Assembly (NCBI GenBank): GCA_011389935.1
Contig: JAABTJ010000003.1
Coordinates: forward strand, 1 to 64,000
DNA length: 64,000 nucleotides
Reading direction: 5' to 3'
DNA from: Desulfobacteraceae bacterium
Lineage (GTDB): Bacteria > Desulfobacterota > Desulfobacteria > Desulfobacterales > Desulfosalsimonadaceae
Part shown: piece by piece, positions 42,743 through 52,245 of the stretch
Position numbering within the stretch: position 1 is the first letter of the stretch
How the letters are laid out: the number at the start of each line of letters is the position of its first letter
Made by a program: the position numbers and the translations under genes
Notes under the pieces: model-generated
Database searches by the model: none
What the model was told of the DNA's origin: nothing
Seen by the model: the letters and a program-made list of their open reading frames with translations, nothing else

Positions 42743-44155
42743 ATGTTTAAAAAAAAACAGAAATTCAACGGATATCGGTTCCAGAAGCTGGCAACGCCGG
42801 ATGCCACCTGGCGGGGATATCAGCAAAAAATGAAAATGCGCGACGAAAAACAGCAGGCGCTGCGCAGAATCCCCTGGTATTTCGTCACGATGGTCATTTT
42901 TGCCGCGTTGATCCATGGCGGATTCCATGCCGCCGAATACCTGCTGCTCTCCCCGTCCAACCAGCAAACATCGATCTATCCGCCGGACGTGACGCCCCTT
43001 GACCGCGCCGAACTGCAAAAAATTCTATCCCCCGGGCGGTTTCACAACCTTACCGAAAAAAACTTTGCGCTCAATACCGGTGACGGTGCATACCAGATAT
43101 ACACAAGCATCAACCCCGGACTGCAAAAGGCCATACTCGACGCGCTTGACACCCGATATGCCAATCGGATCGGCATTGTCGCCATAGAACCCGACACCGG
43201 GCGGGTGCTGGCAATGGTATCGCACAATGCGGACGATCCGGATCAAAATGCCTGTCTTGCGGCCGACCTTCCCGCCGCCAGCCTGTTCAAAATTATCACG
43301 GCAGCGGCCGCCCTGGAAGCAGGGGGCTTTGACGACCAGAGTCGAATGTCTTTTAACGGGGGGAAGTTCACTTTGTACAAAAGACAGCTGCTTGATCAGG
43401 AAAACCGGTATACCAATTATGCCAGCCTGAAATCCGCCTTTGCCGAATCGATCAACCCGGTATTCGGAAAACTCGGGAAAAATGAACTGGGCAAAGACCT
43501 GCTTGTCGACTATGCCGGGGCGTACTGTTTTAACCAGCCCATTGCCTTTGACCTGCCAATGGAACAAAGTACCATGATGATTTCGGATACACCCTATAAT
43601 TGGGCGGAGATCGCCTCCGGATTTAACCGGACGACCACGCTCTCCCCCATGCATGCCGCAATGATCGCCGCATCCATGGTAAACGGCGGCAAAATCGTGG
43701 AACCAACGATTGTCGACGTTGCGGCAAAAGACCACAAAGCCGTATACCGTCGCCGCTCGGCCACGGCCAGACCCGCAGTCGATGCCGCTACGGCAAAGGA
43801 CCTCAACCGGTTGATGAATGCCACCATCACCCAGGGAACAGCAAGAAAGCTGTTTTCAGGGATCTCAAAAGACCCGGTTTTGTCCAGACTCCACATGGGC
43901 GGGAAAACCGGTGCGCTGAATAACAACGCCCGAAAAATCCGGTATGACTGGTTTACCGGTTTTGCAGCCGATCCGGAAGGCACCGGTAAAATTGCCATCG
44001 GCGTCATCGTTGCCCATCAGGACTATATTGGAAAACGGGCGGCCACGTATTTCAGGCAGGCGGTTTCCTGGTATTTTAAGAACAGGCCTGCACCGGCCGA
44101 AAACACGCAAAGGACAAAAGATGTTGCCGGCGAAAACAAAAAAAACCCTGCATGA
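42743..44155 (+). CDS. Penicillin-binding-protein-like transpeptidase
   Basis: 470 residues with one N-terminal membrane anchor (about 44-68) and a transpeptidase domain, but no glycosyltransferase domain. Penicillin-binding motifs are SxxK (SLFK in PAASLFKIITAAAAL), SxN (SIN in FAESINPVF) and KTG (GKTGALNNN). All three are present, so activity is plausible. Preceding features include the YTSINPGLQKAILDAL segment that resembles class A proteins after loss of the glycosyltransferase domain. It lies downstream of metG and overlaps the GlmS-like gene by 35 bp. Likely peptidoglycan cross-linking or carboxypeptidase in the periplasm. Confidence 0.88.
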   Translation: MFKKKQKFNGYRFQKLATPDATWRGYQQKMKMRDEKQQALRRIPWYFVTMVIFAALIHGGFHAAEYLLLSPSNQQTSIYPPDVTPLDRAELQKILSPGRFHNLTEKNFALNTGDGAYQIYTSINPGLQKAILDALDTRYANRIGIVAIEPDTGRVLAMVSHNADDPDQNACLAADLPAASLFKIITAAAALEAGGFDDQSRMSFNGGKFTLYKRQLLDQENRYTNYASLKSAFAESINPVFGKLGKNELGKDLLVDYAGAYCFNQPIAFDLPMEQSTMMISDTPYNWAEIASGFNRTTTLSPMHAAMIAASMVNGGKIVEPTIVDVAAKDHKAVYRRRSATARPAVDAATAKDLNRLMNATITQGTARKLFSGISKDPVLSRLHMGGKTGALNNNARKIRYDWFTGFAADPEGTGKIAIGVIVAHQDYIGKRAATYFRQAVSWYFKNRPAPAENTQRTKDVAGENKKNPA

Positions 44156-47100
44156 AACCATGCGGCTGATACTGTCTTGTATCGCCAGGATATTGAACCA
44201 AAAGGTGTATTTCGGGCGCAGCCCGGCCCTTGTGCCGGAAAATGCCGTCATCTTTTTTCCGTACCACGCCGGTCGTCTCTCGTGCGGATTTACCGGTCTT
44301 ATCGCCTTCAACCCGGAGAAACGGCCGTCGGCATCCATCGACGCAGCGGATTTGCGAACCCGCATCGAGCGGGCCGGCAAAAACGGCTTTTCCGCATGCG
44401 CAAACCTGCCGCCGGACGATTTCATCGCCGGATACCTTGGCGGCGAAGACCACGTGCTGCAACTCTTTGCGGCGGTTCAGGCCTTGAAGCAAAACGACAA
44501 CTTCCACCGCATTTACAGCGACCCCGCAATTTTCGACGGGCTTTCCCAAGGAACCGCGGAGCTAAAGGCCTTAATTCAGACAGAATCCCGGCATCTGGGG
44601 GAGCAGATGGGCGTTATCTCCTCGCTCCAGTTTGACGCCATGTCCATGCGGATTGAAAAACTGAAAGATGCCGCGTGGTGCCTGGAAACGGAGATCCTTC
44701 AAAACATTCTTCGGGTACGGGATCTCGCAGGGGACTCAAAAGCGGAGATGAATGTGTTTGGCATATCCGCGGCCCGGCAGATCAACGCCGTTTTAAACTC
44801 CATCGATCGCCTGGAAGTCCGCGGCCGGGATTCCGCCGGCATTTCCCTCCTGTTCGTGGTCGATGACAAGACCTACACCGCCTTTATCGACGACATTTCC
44901 TCGGCAGGGGACTACGAACCGTTCACCGCGCGAACGAACCGGGAGGTCCTTACCGGCCAGGGGATCTCCATCAACCGGGACGGCAGCAATACCGCCATTG
45001 CCATGACCTACAAGGTCGCGGCCGAAATCGGATCCCTGGGCGACAACATCCGCTCCATACGGGAGCAGATAAAAAGCGATCCCCTGTTTTCCGCAATCAT
45101 TTCGCGCCCCCGCCTTTTTTTCACGGTTTCGGCGCATACCCGCTGGGCCTCGGTAGGCGCCATCAACGAGGCCAACTGCCATCCCTTAGACAACCGGACC
45201 ATGACCTCGGTATCCACCCATACGGGAATCATTCACGTCTGCCTGAACGGCGACATCGACAACTACCAGGAACTCAAAGCAGACCATGAAAAGCGCGGCG
45301 TCCGCTTTTTCGACGACATCACCTGCGACACCAAGATCATCCCCGTGCATATCGAATACTACTGCAAGCAAGGATACACGGTGGAAGAATCCTTCCGGCT
45401 GGCGGTCAATGATTTTGAAGGCTCCCATGCCATATCCATGCACACGGATTTGGCCCCGGGAAAATTTTTCCTGGCGCTCAAGGGGAGCGGGCAGGCGATT
45501 TTTATCGGCCTTGCCCCGGACCATTACATCCCCACCTCCGAAGTCTACGGGTTTGTCGAGGAAACATCGATGTTTCTCAAAATGGACGGGGAAGCGGTCA
45601 ACCCCTCCGGCAAGGCAAAAAGCGTCAGCGGCCAGATATGCATCATCGACCAATCAGGCAAAGGCGGCATAAACGGCATCAGGGGCATGTATTACTGCGG
45701 CGCCCCCATCCCTTTCAGCGATGCGGACATTCGAACGACCCAGCTGGTTTCCCGGGATATCGACCGCCAGGATTTCAACCACTATTTTTTAAAGGAAATC
45801 TCAGAAGCCCCGGGCTCGGTGAGAAAAACGCTGGCCAACCGGTGGCGGCTCTCGGAAAATGAAAAAGGCCGGTATTATGAAATTCACCTGGACGATACCT
45901 GCGTACCGGTATCTGTCCGAACGGCGCTTTCCAAAAACCGGATACGGCGGATCGCCTTTATCGGACAGGGGACCGCAGGGGTTGCCGCCCATGTCTGCGC
46001 CAACCAGCTGCGCCATTACATCGGGGATACGGATATCCGGATTGACGCCATGAAATCTTCAGAACTCAGCGGATTCATGGTTCACGACGGCAAAACCGGC
46101 AGCATGGACGACACGCTTTTGGTCCCCATCAGCCAATCCGGCACCACAACGGATACCAACCGCACCGTCGACATGGTCCGGAAGAAAGGCGGCAAAATCA
46201 TCTGCATCGTCAACCGCCGGGATTCGGACCTGACCTTCAAGAGTGACGGGGTGATCTATACGAGCTCCGGGCGGGATATAGAAATGTCGGTTGCCTCGAC
46301 CAAGGCGTTCTACTCCCAGATCATCGCCGGTGCCATCCTCGGGCTTTTTATCGCCGCTTTCACCAAAAAACGGGGGGGGCGCTTCATATCCAGCGAAATC
46401 CAGGAAATGATCGGCATACCGGACATGATGGAAAGGGTCCTTTCCATGACCGATCAGATCAAGGCCTCCGCCAACCGTCTGGCATTGCAGCGCACTTACT
46501 GGGCCGTCGTGGGAAGCGGCCCCAACAAGGCCGCGGCCGACGAAATCCGGATCAAGCTGAGCGAGCTGTGCTACAAGACCATATCCTCGGACTACGTGGA
46601 GGACAAAAAGCACATCGATCTTTCCAGCGAACCCCTGATCATCGTCTGCGCGGCGGGCACGCCCAGGCGCGTGCTGGGCGATATCGTCAAGGACACGGCC
46701 ATTTTCAAATCCCACAAGGCCCTTCCCGTGGTGATCTGCGATGCGCACGAGGACCGGTTCACCCCCTATGCCGAAGACGTGTTCCACGTGCCGCAGACAA
46801 ACGAACATTTCGCCCCCATATTGAATACGCTGGTCGGCCATATATGGGGGTACTACGCCGCGCTCGCCATCAACGAGGGCTCAAAATTCCTCCATGACTT
46901 CCGGGAGGAGATACAGGCGCTGATCCGGACATGCACGAACAACCATCTGGATATTTTCGAAATCGCCCTCGAAGAAACGTTCCGGGAAAAAATTCTGCAG
47001 TTTTACCGCGAGTTTCGGCGAATGCAGCAGGAAAACCGCCTCCCCGGCACCATCGGGCTCAAGGGGGCGACCAACCTGACGCTTCTGCTCAAGTATCTCG

Positions 47101-47867
47101 CCGGACGCCTGCCGGTCAATGATTTTGAATTCGATTTCGGCGTCAAGGGGACGGCCAAAAACATGTTCGCCCTGTTTTTCGATGCCATAGGGGAGTCCAT
47201 CAACGCCATGGCGCGCCCGGTGGACGCCATCAAGCACCAGGCAAAAACCGTCACGGTGGGGACCAGCCGGATCGAGGAAAAAGCCGAAGGCCTGCTGTTT
47301 GACATCCTTTCGGAAAAAGGGTTCGGCATTGACCACCTGAGTCTCACCAACGTGATGGTGCTGCGCAATATCCAGAAGATTCTTTCGGGCATCCGGGGAT
47401 TGACCCTGTACCGGGTCTCGGGCGTGAACCTCTTGGGAGAACCCACAGACGAGACCACCATCACCGTGGTTGAAAAAGAAGGGACGTCCGCATCCATACC
47501 GTCGCGCAGCGAAACTGACCAGGCACTCAAGGGGTCCAAGCGAATTATCGTTCGCCAGGGGAACATCTATCTCGGAAAGGGGAGAAAGGACGACCGCTCG
47601 GTTCTGATTATCCCCATCATCTCGAGCGACCCGGCGCACCCCAACATGATCGAGCACCTATTGCTCCTGGAAGTGGCCTTCAAAACCGACGTGGACCTTG
47701 CCACCCGGGTCAAGGCGCTTGGCGGCAAGCACGAGCATATCAAGAACATCGTCCAGGAAAACTCCGTCACCTGGAAGGACGAGTACCTGGACATGGTCCC
47801 CATGGACGATCTATTCGGCCGCTCCGCGGAAAAAATCGCCGAAATGATCATAGAAAAAATCGGTTGA
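44121..47867 (+). CDS. Giant GlmS-like amidotransferase/SIS protein (1248 residues)
   Basis: About twice the length of GlmS (near 610). Order: leader 1-54; CGFTGLIAF at Cys55, matching the CGIVG nucleophile start of class II amidotransferases; a mostly helical insertion about 65-215; the rest of the glutaminase fold (RLEVRGRDSAG at 230-240, HTRWASVGAINEANCHP at 339-355, NGDIDNYQELK); the GlmS-type linker FLKEISEAPGSV; SIS1 about 605-740 with SQSGTTTDT and SVASTKAF; SIS2 about 790-900; and about 350 unrecognised C-terminal residues. If Cys55 is the nucleophile, the leader must be cleaved. It overlaps the transpeptidase gene by 35 bp, and the ATG at 44121 has AAGGA. Amino-sugar synthesis is an inference; no equivalent is known to me. 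Confidence 0.85.
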   Translation: MLPAKTKKTLHETMRLILSCIARILNQKVYFGRSPALVPENAVIFFPYHAGRLSCGFTGLIAFNPEKRPSASIDAADLRTRIERAGKNGFSACANLPPDDFIAGYLGGEDHVLQLFAAVQALKQNDNFHRIYSDPAIFDGLSQGTAELKALIQTESRHLGEQMGVISSLQFDAMSMRIEKLKDAAWCLETEILQNILRVRDLAGDSKAEMNVFGISAARQINAVLNSIDRLEVRGRDSAGISLLFVVDDKTYTAFIDDISSAGDYEPFTARTNREVLTGQGISINRDGSNTAIAMTYKVAAEIGSLGDNIRSIREQIKSDPLFSAIISRPRLFFTVSAHTRWASVGAINEANCHPLDNRTMTSVSTHTGIIHVCLNGDIDNYQELKADHEKRGVRFFDDITCDTKIIPVHIEYYCKQGYTVEESFRLAVNDFEGSHAISMHTDLAPGKFFLALKGSGQAIFIGLAPDHYIPTSEVYGFVEETSMFLKMDGEAVNPSGKAKSVSGQICIIDQSGKGGINGIRGMYYCGAPIPFSDADIRTTQLVSRDIDRQDFNHYFLKEISEAPGSVRKTLANRWRLSENEKGRYYEIHLDDTCVPVSVRTALSKNRIRRIAFIGQGTAGVAAHVCANQLRHYIGDTDIRIDAMKSSELSGFMVHDGKTGSMDDTLLVPISQSGTTTDTNRTVDMVRKKGGKIICIVNRRDSDLTFKSDGVIYTSSGRDIEMSVASTKAFYSQIIAGAILGLFIAAFTKKRGGRFISSEIQEMIGIPDMMERVLSMTDQIKASANRLALQRTYWAVVGSGPNKAAADEIRIKLSELCYKTISSDYVEDKKHIDLSSEPLIIVCAAGTPRRVLGDIVKDTAIFKSHKALPVVICDAHEDRFTPYAEDVFHVPQTNEHFAPILNTLVGHIWGYYAALAINEGSKFLHDFREEIQALIRTCTNNHLDIFEIALEETFREKILQFYREFRRMQQENRLPGTIGLKGATNLTLLLKYLAGRLPVNDFEFDFGVKGTAKNMFALFFDAIGESINAMARPVDAIKHQAKTVTVGTSRIEEKAEGLLFDILSEKGFGIDHLSLTNVMVLRNIQKILSGIRGLTLYRVSGVNLLGEPTDETTITVVEKEGTSASIPSRSETDQALKGSKRIIVRQGNIYLGKGRKDDRSVLIIPIISSDPAHPNMIEHLLLLEVAFKTDVDLATRVKALGGKHEHIKNIVQENSVTWKDEYLDMVPMDDLFGRSAEKIAEMIIEKIG

Positions 47868-47868
47868 C

Positions 47869-48783
47869 ATGGTACTGAACACCCTTTTCCCGGTTTTTGC
47901 GGTCATTTTTCTGGGCAGTGGTTTAAAAGCCGCCGGGTTTGTCTCCCGGGAATTCTTTTCTTCCTCGGACCGGCTCGTTTATTATATCCTCTTCCCGGCC
48001 ATGCTTTTCTGGAAAATCGGCACCGGCCAACCGTCGTCCGGGGTAGACCTTTCCCTGTTCGCCGCCGCCCTGTGCGCCGTGCTGCTGGTGTTTGCCATAA
48101 GCACGCTGTATATTATTCTCTCCGGCATGCCTACCTTCCAGGCGGGCAGTTTTTCCCAGAGCTGCTACCGTTTCAACACCTATATCGGCATGGCCATCAT
48201 TCAAAAGACGACCGGTGATGAAGGGGTTGTCCTGTTTGCCGTTATGATCGGGTTTATCATTCCGGTAATCAACCTTCTGTCCGTTTCCATTCTGATCTGG
48301 TTTTCCGGAAAATCCTATCGGCCGGCGGAAAAGCTCCGGCATCTTGTTCGGGCGATCATCACCAACCCCATTATACTGGGCTGCTTTGCCGGAATCGCGT
48401 TTTCCTTGACCGGCCTGGCTCTTCCCCTGTTTATCGACAACACGCTGTCCCTTGTTTCCATGCTCACGCTCCCCCTTGCGCTGATTTCCATCGGCAGCGC
48501 ATTCTCCTTTTCAAAGATCGAAGGGTATCTGCTGCCTTCGGTGGCTGCGGCCATGTGCAAACTGCTCCTGCTGCCGGCGGCGGGCCTCTTTTTCATGACA
48601 TGGTTTTCCATCACCGGCCCCGCATTTCAAACCGGAATCATCTTTTTCTGTCTTCCTACGTCTACGGCCATCTACGTACTGTCTTCCCAGATGAACAGCG
48701 ACACGGAACTGGCATCCGCCTCAATCGTTGTCTCAACGCTTTTTTCCGTTATTTCTCTCTCCGCAGCCCTTGCGCTGACGTGA
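47869..48783 (+). CDS. AEC-family (auxin efflux carrier-like) transporter
   Basis: 304 residues with about ten hydrophobic membrane segments and an internal five-plus-five arrangement, as in the AEC/BASS-related permease family (VFAVIFLGSGLKAAGF at the N-terminus, a GCFAGIAFSLTGLALP segment at the start of the second half, and LPLALISIGSAFSF). Bacterial members carry malonate, malate or other small organic anions. It starts one base after the GlmS-like stop codon, so it is co-translated with that unusual protein. Substrate unknown. Its position raises the idea that it exports or imports a product related to that enzyme. Confidence 0.85.
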   Translation: MVLNTLFPVFAVIFLGSGLKAAGFVSREFFSSSDRLVYYILFPAMLFWKIGTGQPSSGVDLSLFAAALCAVLLVFAISTLYIILSGMPTFQAGSFSQSCYRFNTYIGMAIIQKTTGDEGVVLFAVMIGFIIPVINLLSVSILIWFSGKSYRPAEKLRHLVRAIITNPIILGCFAGIAFSLTGLALPLFIDNTLSLVSMLTLPLALISIGSAFSFSKIEGYLLPSVAAAMCKLLLLPAAGLFFMTWFSITGPAFQTGIIFFCLPTSTAIYVLSSQMNSDTELASASIVVSTLFSVISLSAALALT

Positions 48784-48993
48784 TCCGTCGACAAAAATTT
48801 TCTGGCATTTTTGGTAAACAAGGTTTATATTTACAGACAAAGATTTGATGCCGAACCAATACCTGTTTGTCTGAAAAAAGGGGTTTTGCCGGGGTATCCA
48901 GACAACCTGCGCCTGTAGCAGGAAATACAGCGCGCGTCTGTTGGCAAGACCATTTCAAAAACCAACCAATGAAAAAATTATGGGGGGTATGCA

Positions 48994-49986
48994 ATGACAC
49001 GGTCGATTTTTACAGCGTTACTTGGAGTTTTCATGCTTTGCTGCCTGGGGATGTATCCCAATCAGGCGGATGCGAGAAGCGAATTTGTTTCCATAGGTGG
49101 GGGGCCCACGGGGGGAACCTTTAACTACTTTGCAAACGGTTTTTCCACCTATGTCCCGAAACAGATCGAGGGCCTCAGAATGTCTTCAGAAGGCTCCGGC
49201 GGATCCGTGGAAAATGTCCGCAGGGTCCATTCCGGGGACTTTCACTTCGGCATCTCCTATGCCGTCGACATCGGCCTCGGGGCTCAGGGGAAGCTGCCGG
49301 AAGATGACAAGAAATATGACAAGGTCCGCTGCATCGGCTACCTTTACGGGGCGCCTGCCCAGCTGATTGTCCGTGCCGACAGCGAATTCCAAAGTGCCAT
49401 GGACCTCAAGGGGAAACGGGTCGCCGTAGGGAATGCGGGATCCGGTGCCGCCACATCCGCGGAGCGGTTCTTCCGGCATATCGGCGTGTGGGAGGAATTC
49501 AGCCCGCAATTTCTGGGGTATTCCACAGCTGCATCGGCTTTTCAGGACGGCAAAATAGACGCTTTCTGGGTGCTTGTGGGCTACCCCAACGCCTCGGTCA
49601 TTGAAGCCTCCACTCAGTCCGACGTCCGTCTGATCGATGTCGGCAAAGATGCCGAAGAAACCGGTTTCTACGATGCATATGCCTATGCACCGGCAACCAT
49701 CCCCGCCGGTACCTACCGGGGACAGGACAAAGACTGCATAACCTTCCAGGACTCGACCCTGCTGACCACACGCTCCGATGTGGATGATAAGATCGTGTAT
49801 GAAATTACCAAGACCATCTGGTCGGAAGAAGGGATCGAACATATGCGCCAGGCTCATGGCGCGGCCAAGGAACTGTCCATCGAAAACGGCTTCAAGAATG
49901 CATCCCGGCCCCTGGCAAAGGGCGCGGCCAAATTCTGGGAGGAAGAAGGCAAGGAGATCCCGTCAAATCTGAAACCCATCGACTAA
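48994..49986 (+). CDS. TAXI-family TRAP solute-binding protein
   Basis: 330 residues with a signal peptide (about 1-28, SIFTALLGVFMLCCLGMYPNQADA). The mature part has the TAXI pattern: FVSIGGGPTGGTFNYFANGFSTYV, then RRVHSGDFHFGISYAVD, YGAPAQLIVRADSEFQSAMDLKGKRVAVGNAGSGAATSAERFF and later FWVLVGYPNASVIE. It delivers an unknown solute to the following permease. TAXI proteins of this kind often bind amino acids or dicarboxylates, and no specificity can be assigned. GGGGGG ribosome-binding site. A terminator-like hairpin separates it from the permease gene. Confidence 0.93.
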   Translation: MTRSIFTALLGVFMLCCLGMYPNQADARSEFVSIGGGPTGGTFNYFANGFSTYVPKQIEGLRMSSEGSGGSVENVRRVHSGDFHFGISYAVDIGLGAQGKLPEDDKKYDKVRCIGYLYGAPAQLIVRADSEFQSAMDLKGKRVAVGNAGSGAATSAERFFRHIGVWEEFSPQFLGYSTAASAFQDGKIDAFWVLVGYPNASVIEASTQSDVRLIDVGKDAEETGFYDAYAYAPATIPAGTYRGQDKDCITFQDSTLLTTRSDVDDKIVYEITKTIWSEEGIEHMRQAHGAAKELSIENGFKNASRPLAKGAAKFWEEEGKEIPSNLKPID

Positions 49987-50026
49987 TCTAATCCGGAAAG
50001 CGGTTGATACCGCTTGCACCACATGA

Positions 50027-50066
50027 ACGAGGGGAGAAGATCCTGCTTTTTCTCCCCTCGTTTTTT
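50027..50066 (+). terminator. Intra-operon intrinsic terminator of the TRAP genes
   Basis: Perfect 12-bp stem (arms ACGAGGGGAGAA at 50027-50038 and its complement at 50050-50061) followed by a run of six T residues (50061-50066). It lies between the solute-binding protein stop and the permease start. It probably stops most transcripts so that binding protein is made in excess of permease. Confidence 0.85.
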
Positions 50067-50079
50067 GGAGAACAGCGCC

Positions 50080-52206
50080 ATGCCGCAGGAAAAAAACAAT
50101 GGGATTCACCCGGACCCATCCCAGGGGCAAACGCCGGAGGATACGGCAGATACTGAAAAAATTGCCGAAGAGTTCGCGAAAAAAGAGCAAAAAACCGCCC
50201 GAGATATCAAAGGCTTCTGGTATTGGCTGACGGCCGGCATGTCTGCCTTCATGGTACTGTTCTATTTTTACAATGCCGGCGTGCATCCTGTTTCGGCCCA
50301 GTACCACCGGGGCGTCTACGTTGCCATCACTTTTGCCATGGTTTTTCTTTTGTTCCCCATGCGCGCCCGCTCACGAAAAGACCGTCCCGGCATTTTTGAT
50401 ATGATCCTCGCGCTGGTGGCGATTTTTGTAGTGGGCTACTGGATGGTCGAATTCGAGGCGCTCAATTACCGGATGGGCAATGAAAACCAAATGGACTTCA
50501 TTGTCAGCACCCTGGGCATATTTATCTCCCTGGAGGTCTGCCGGCGGGTGTTGGGATGGTCCCTGACTCTTACGGGAACAGCCTTTCTGCTCTACTGCTA
50601 TTTCGGGCCATATATGCCGGATATGATTGCCCACAGAGGATTTTCGTTCGAGCGGATCGTCAATCACGTCTATTTGAAGCAGGAAGGCGTCTTTGGCATC
50701 ATGGCGGATGTTCTGGTTTCCTATGTCATTCTGTTTATTTTTTTCGGCTCATTTTTAAAAAAATCCGGTGCAGGCCAGTTTTTTCTGGATCTTCCCATGG
50801 CCCTTGCCGGTAAAACCACGGGGGGACCGGCAAAGGTCTCGGTGCTGGCCTCCGGGTTTTTCGGTTCCATTTCGGGGAGCGCTATTGCCAACACGGTTAC
50901 CACGGGGGCTTTCACGATCCCGTTGATGAAAAAAGCCGGCTTCAAACCCCACGTGGCGGGCGCCATCGAACCGGCCGCATCCGTCGGGGGAATGTTCATG
51001 CCGCCCATTATGGGCGCCGGTGGGTTTCTCATGGCGGAAATGACCGGCGTTCCATACGTCACAATCATGAAAATGGCAGTCTTTCCGGCAATTCTCTATT
51101 TTCTGGCCGTATTGGTCATGGTGCATTTCGAGGCAAAGCGCCACGGCATCGTCGGCATAGACGACCCGGATCAACTGACCGTCAGGGAGATCCTCAAAAA
51201 TGAATGGTTCATGAGCCTTCCCCTGATCATTATCGTCGCGCTCATGCTCATGAAATATTCCCCGGGGTATGCGGCAGTATTGGCAACGGGCTCCTGCGTT
51301 GTCGTCTCCTGGTTTACCAGGGACAAGAAAATGGGGCCGAAACAGATATGGGAGGCCTTGCTGGAAGGGGCAAGAAATACGCTCGTCATCGGGGCGACGG
51401 TCGGCGTTATCGGCATTATCGTCGGATCCATCGCACTGACGGGAATCGGGCTCCGGTTTTCCGATATGATTCTTAGCTTTTCCGGTGGGATTCTTCCCCT
51501 TGCCATATTTTTAATCGCCATCGCAAGTCTGATCCTGGGCATGGGCGTACCGGTAACCGCCTCCTATCTGATCGTGGCCGTCCTTGCCGTACCGGCCATG
51601 AGCAGCATGCTGGCCATGCATCACTACGGAATGGAAACGATATCACAACTTGGCTTGACCCAACCCGAGGCGGCCGCCTGGACCCTCCTTGCCTCGCACA
51701 TGATCATCTACTGGTTCAGCCAGGACTCCAACATCACGCCGCCGGTATGCCTTGCGGCATATGCCGGGTCGGCCCTGGCCAACTCGGATCCCTGGAAAAC
51801 CGGATGGACGTCCTTCAAATTCGCCAAAATGATATACCTGGTACCCTTTTTGTTCGCATATTCACCGGGCCTTTTGCTGAACGCAACCCCGATTCAGATT
51901 GTCAGTACATTTCTGACCTGCATTCTGGGTACGATCACGTTTTCCATGGTGACCATGGGGTATTTCAAATGCCCCACCAATATCCTTGAATGGACCATCG
52001 CTGCTATAGGCACCGTAATCCTCCTGTTTCCAAGGGTTGTTCCCGGAATCACCGGCATGGAGATACCCATTCTGGCCATAGATTTCACCGCCATATGCTT
52101 TTTTATCCTGGTCTACATATTGCAGACCCTCAGAATCCGAAGGAACCCAACGCTGGTTCTGCCGCTGGCCGAAAGACAGCGGCTGAAAAAACTGAAAACC
52201 GCTTAG
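50080..52206 (+). CDS. TRAP transporter fused permease (DctQM-like)
   Basis: 708 residues with an N-terminal cytoplasmic stretch rich in acidic and lysine residues, then about 15-16 membrane segments. The first few correspond to the small DctQ-type subunit and the rest to the DctM-type (GSFLKKSGAGQFFLDLPMALAGKTTGGPAKVSVLASGFFGSISGSAIANTV and GAFTIPLMKKAGF, which are diagnostic of the large subunit). This fused architecture is normal for TAXI systems, which use a sodium or proton gradient. The start at 50080 has GGAG upstream. The GG-rich region GAIEPAASVGGMFMPPIMGAGGFLMAEM is well conserved. Confidence 0.93.
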   Translation: MPQEKNNGIHPDPSQGQTPEDTADTEKIAEEFAKKEQKTARDIKGFWYWLTAGMSAFMVLFYFYNAGVHPVSAQYHRGVYVAITFAMVFLLFPMRARSRKDRPGIFDMILALVAIFVVGYWMVEFEALNYRMGNENQMDFIVSTLGIFISLEVCRRVLGWSLTLTGTAFLLYCYFGPYMPDMIAHRGFSFERIVNHVYLKQEGVFGIMADVLVSYVILFIFFGSFLKKSGAGQFFLDLPMALAGKTTGGPAKVSVLASGFFGSISGSAIANTVTTGAFTIPLMKKAGFKPHVAGAIEPAASVGGMFMPPIMGAGGFLMAEMTGVPYVTIMKMAVFPAILYFLAVLVMVHFEAKRHGIVGIDDPDQLTVREILKNEWFMSLPLIIIVALMLMKYSPGYAAVLATGSCVVVSWFTRDKKMGPKQIWEALLEGARNTLVIGATVGVIGIIVGSIALTGIGLRFSDMILSFSGGILPLAIFLIAIASLILGMGVPVTASYLIVAVLAVPAMSSMLAMHHYGMETISQLGLTQPEAAAWTLLASHMIIYWFSQDSNITPPVCLAAYAGSALANSDPWKTGWTSFKFAKMIYLVPFLFAYSPGLLLNATPIQIVSTFLTCILGTITFSMVTMGYFKCPTNILEWTIAAIGTVILLFPRVVPGITGMEIPILAIDFTAICFFILVYILQTLRIRRNPTLVLPLAERQRLKKLKTA

Positions 52207-52245
52207 ACGGAAAACACCTTCTTTCCTGTAAATGACGCTTGGCCC

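Noticed and set aside
44121-44330. Idea that the GlmS-like protein lacks any catalytic cysteine
   Set aside because: The usual position directly before the RLEVRGRDSAG segment reads NVFGISAAR without cysteine, but CGFTGLIAF at residue 55 matches the amidotransferase start once an insertion is allowed. The protein is now described as having a possible processed nucleophile.
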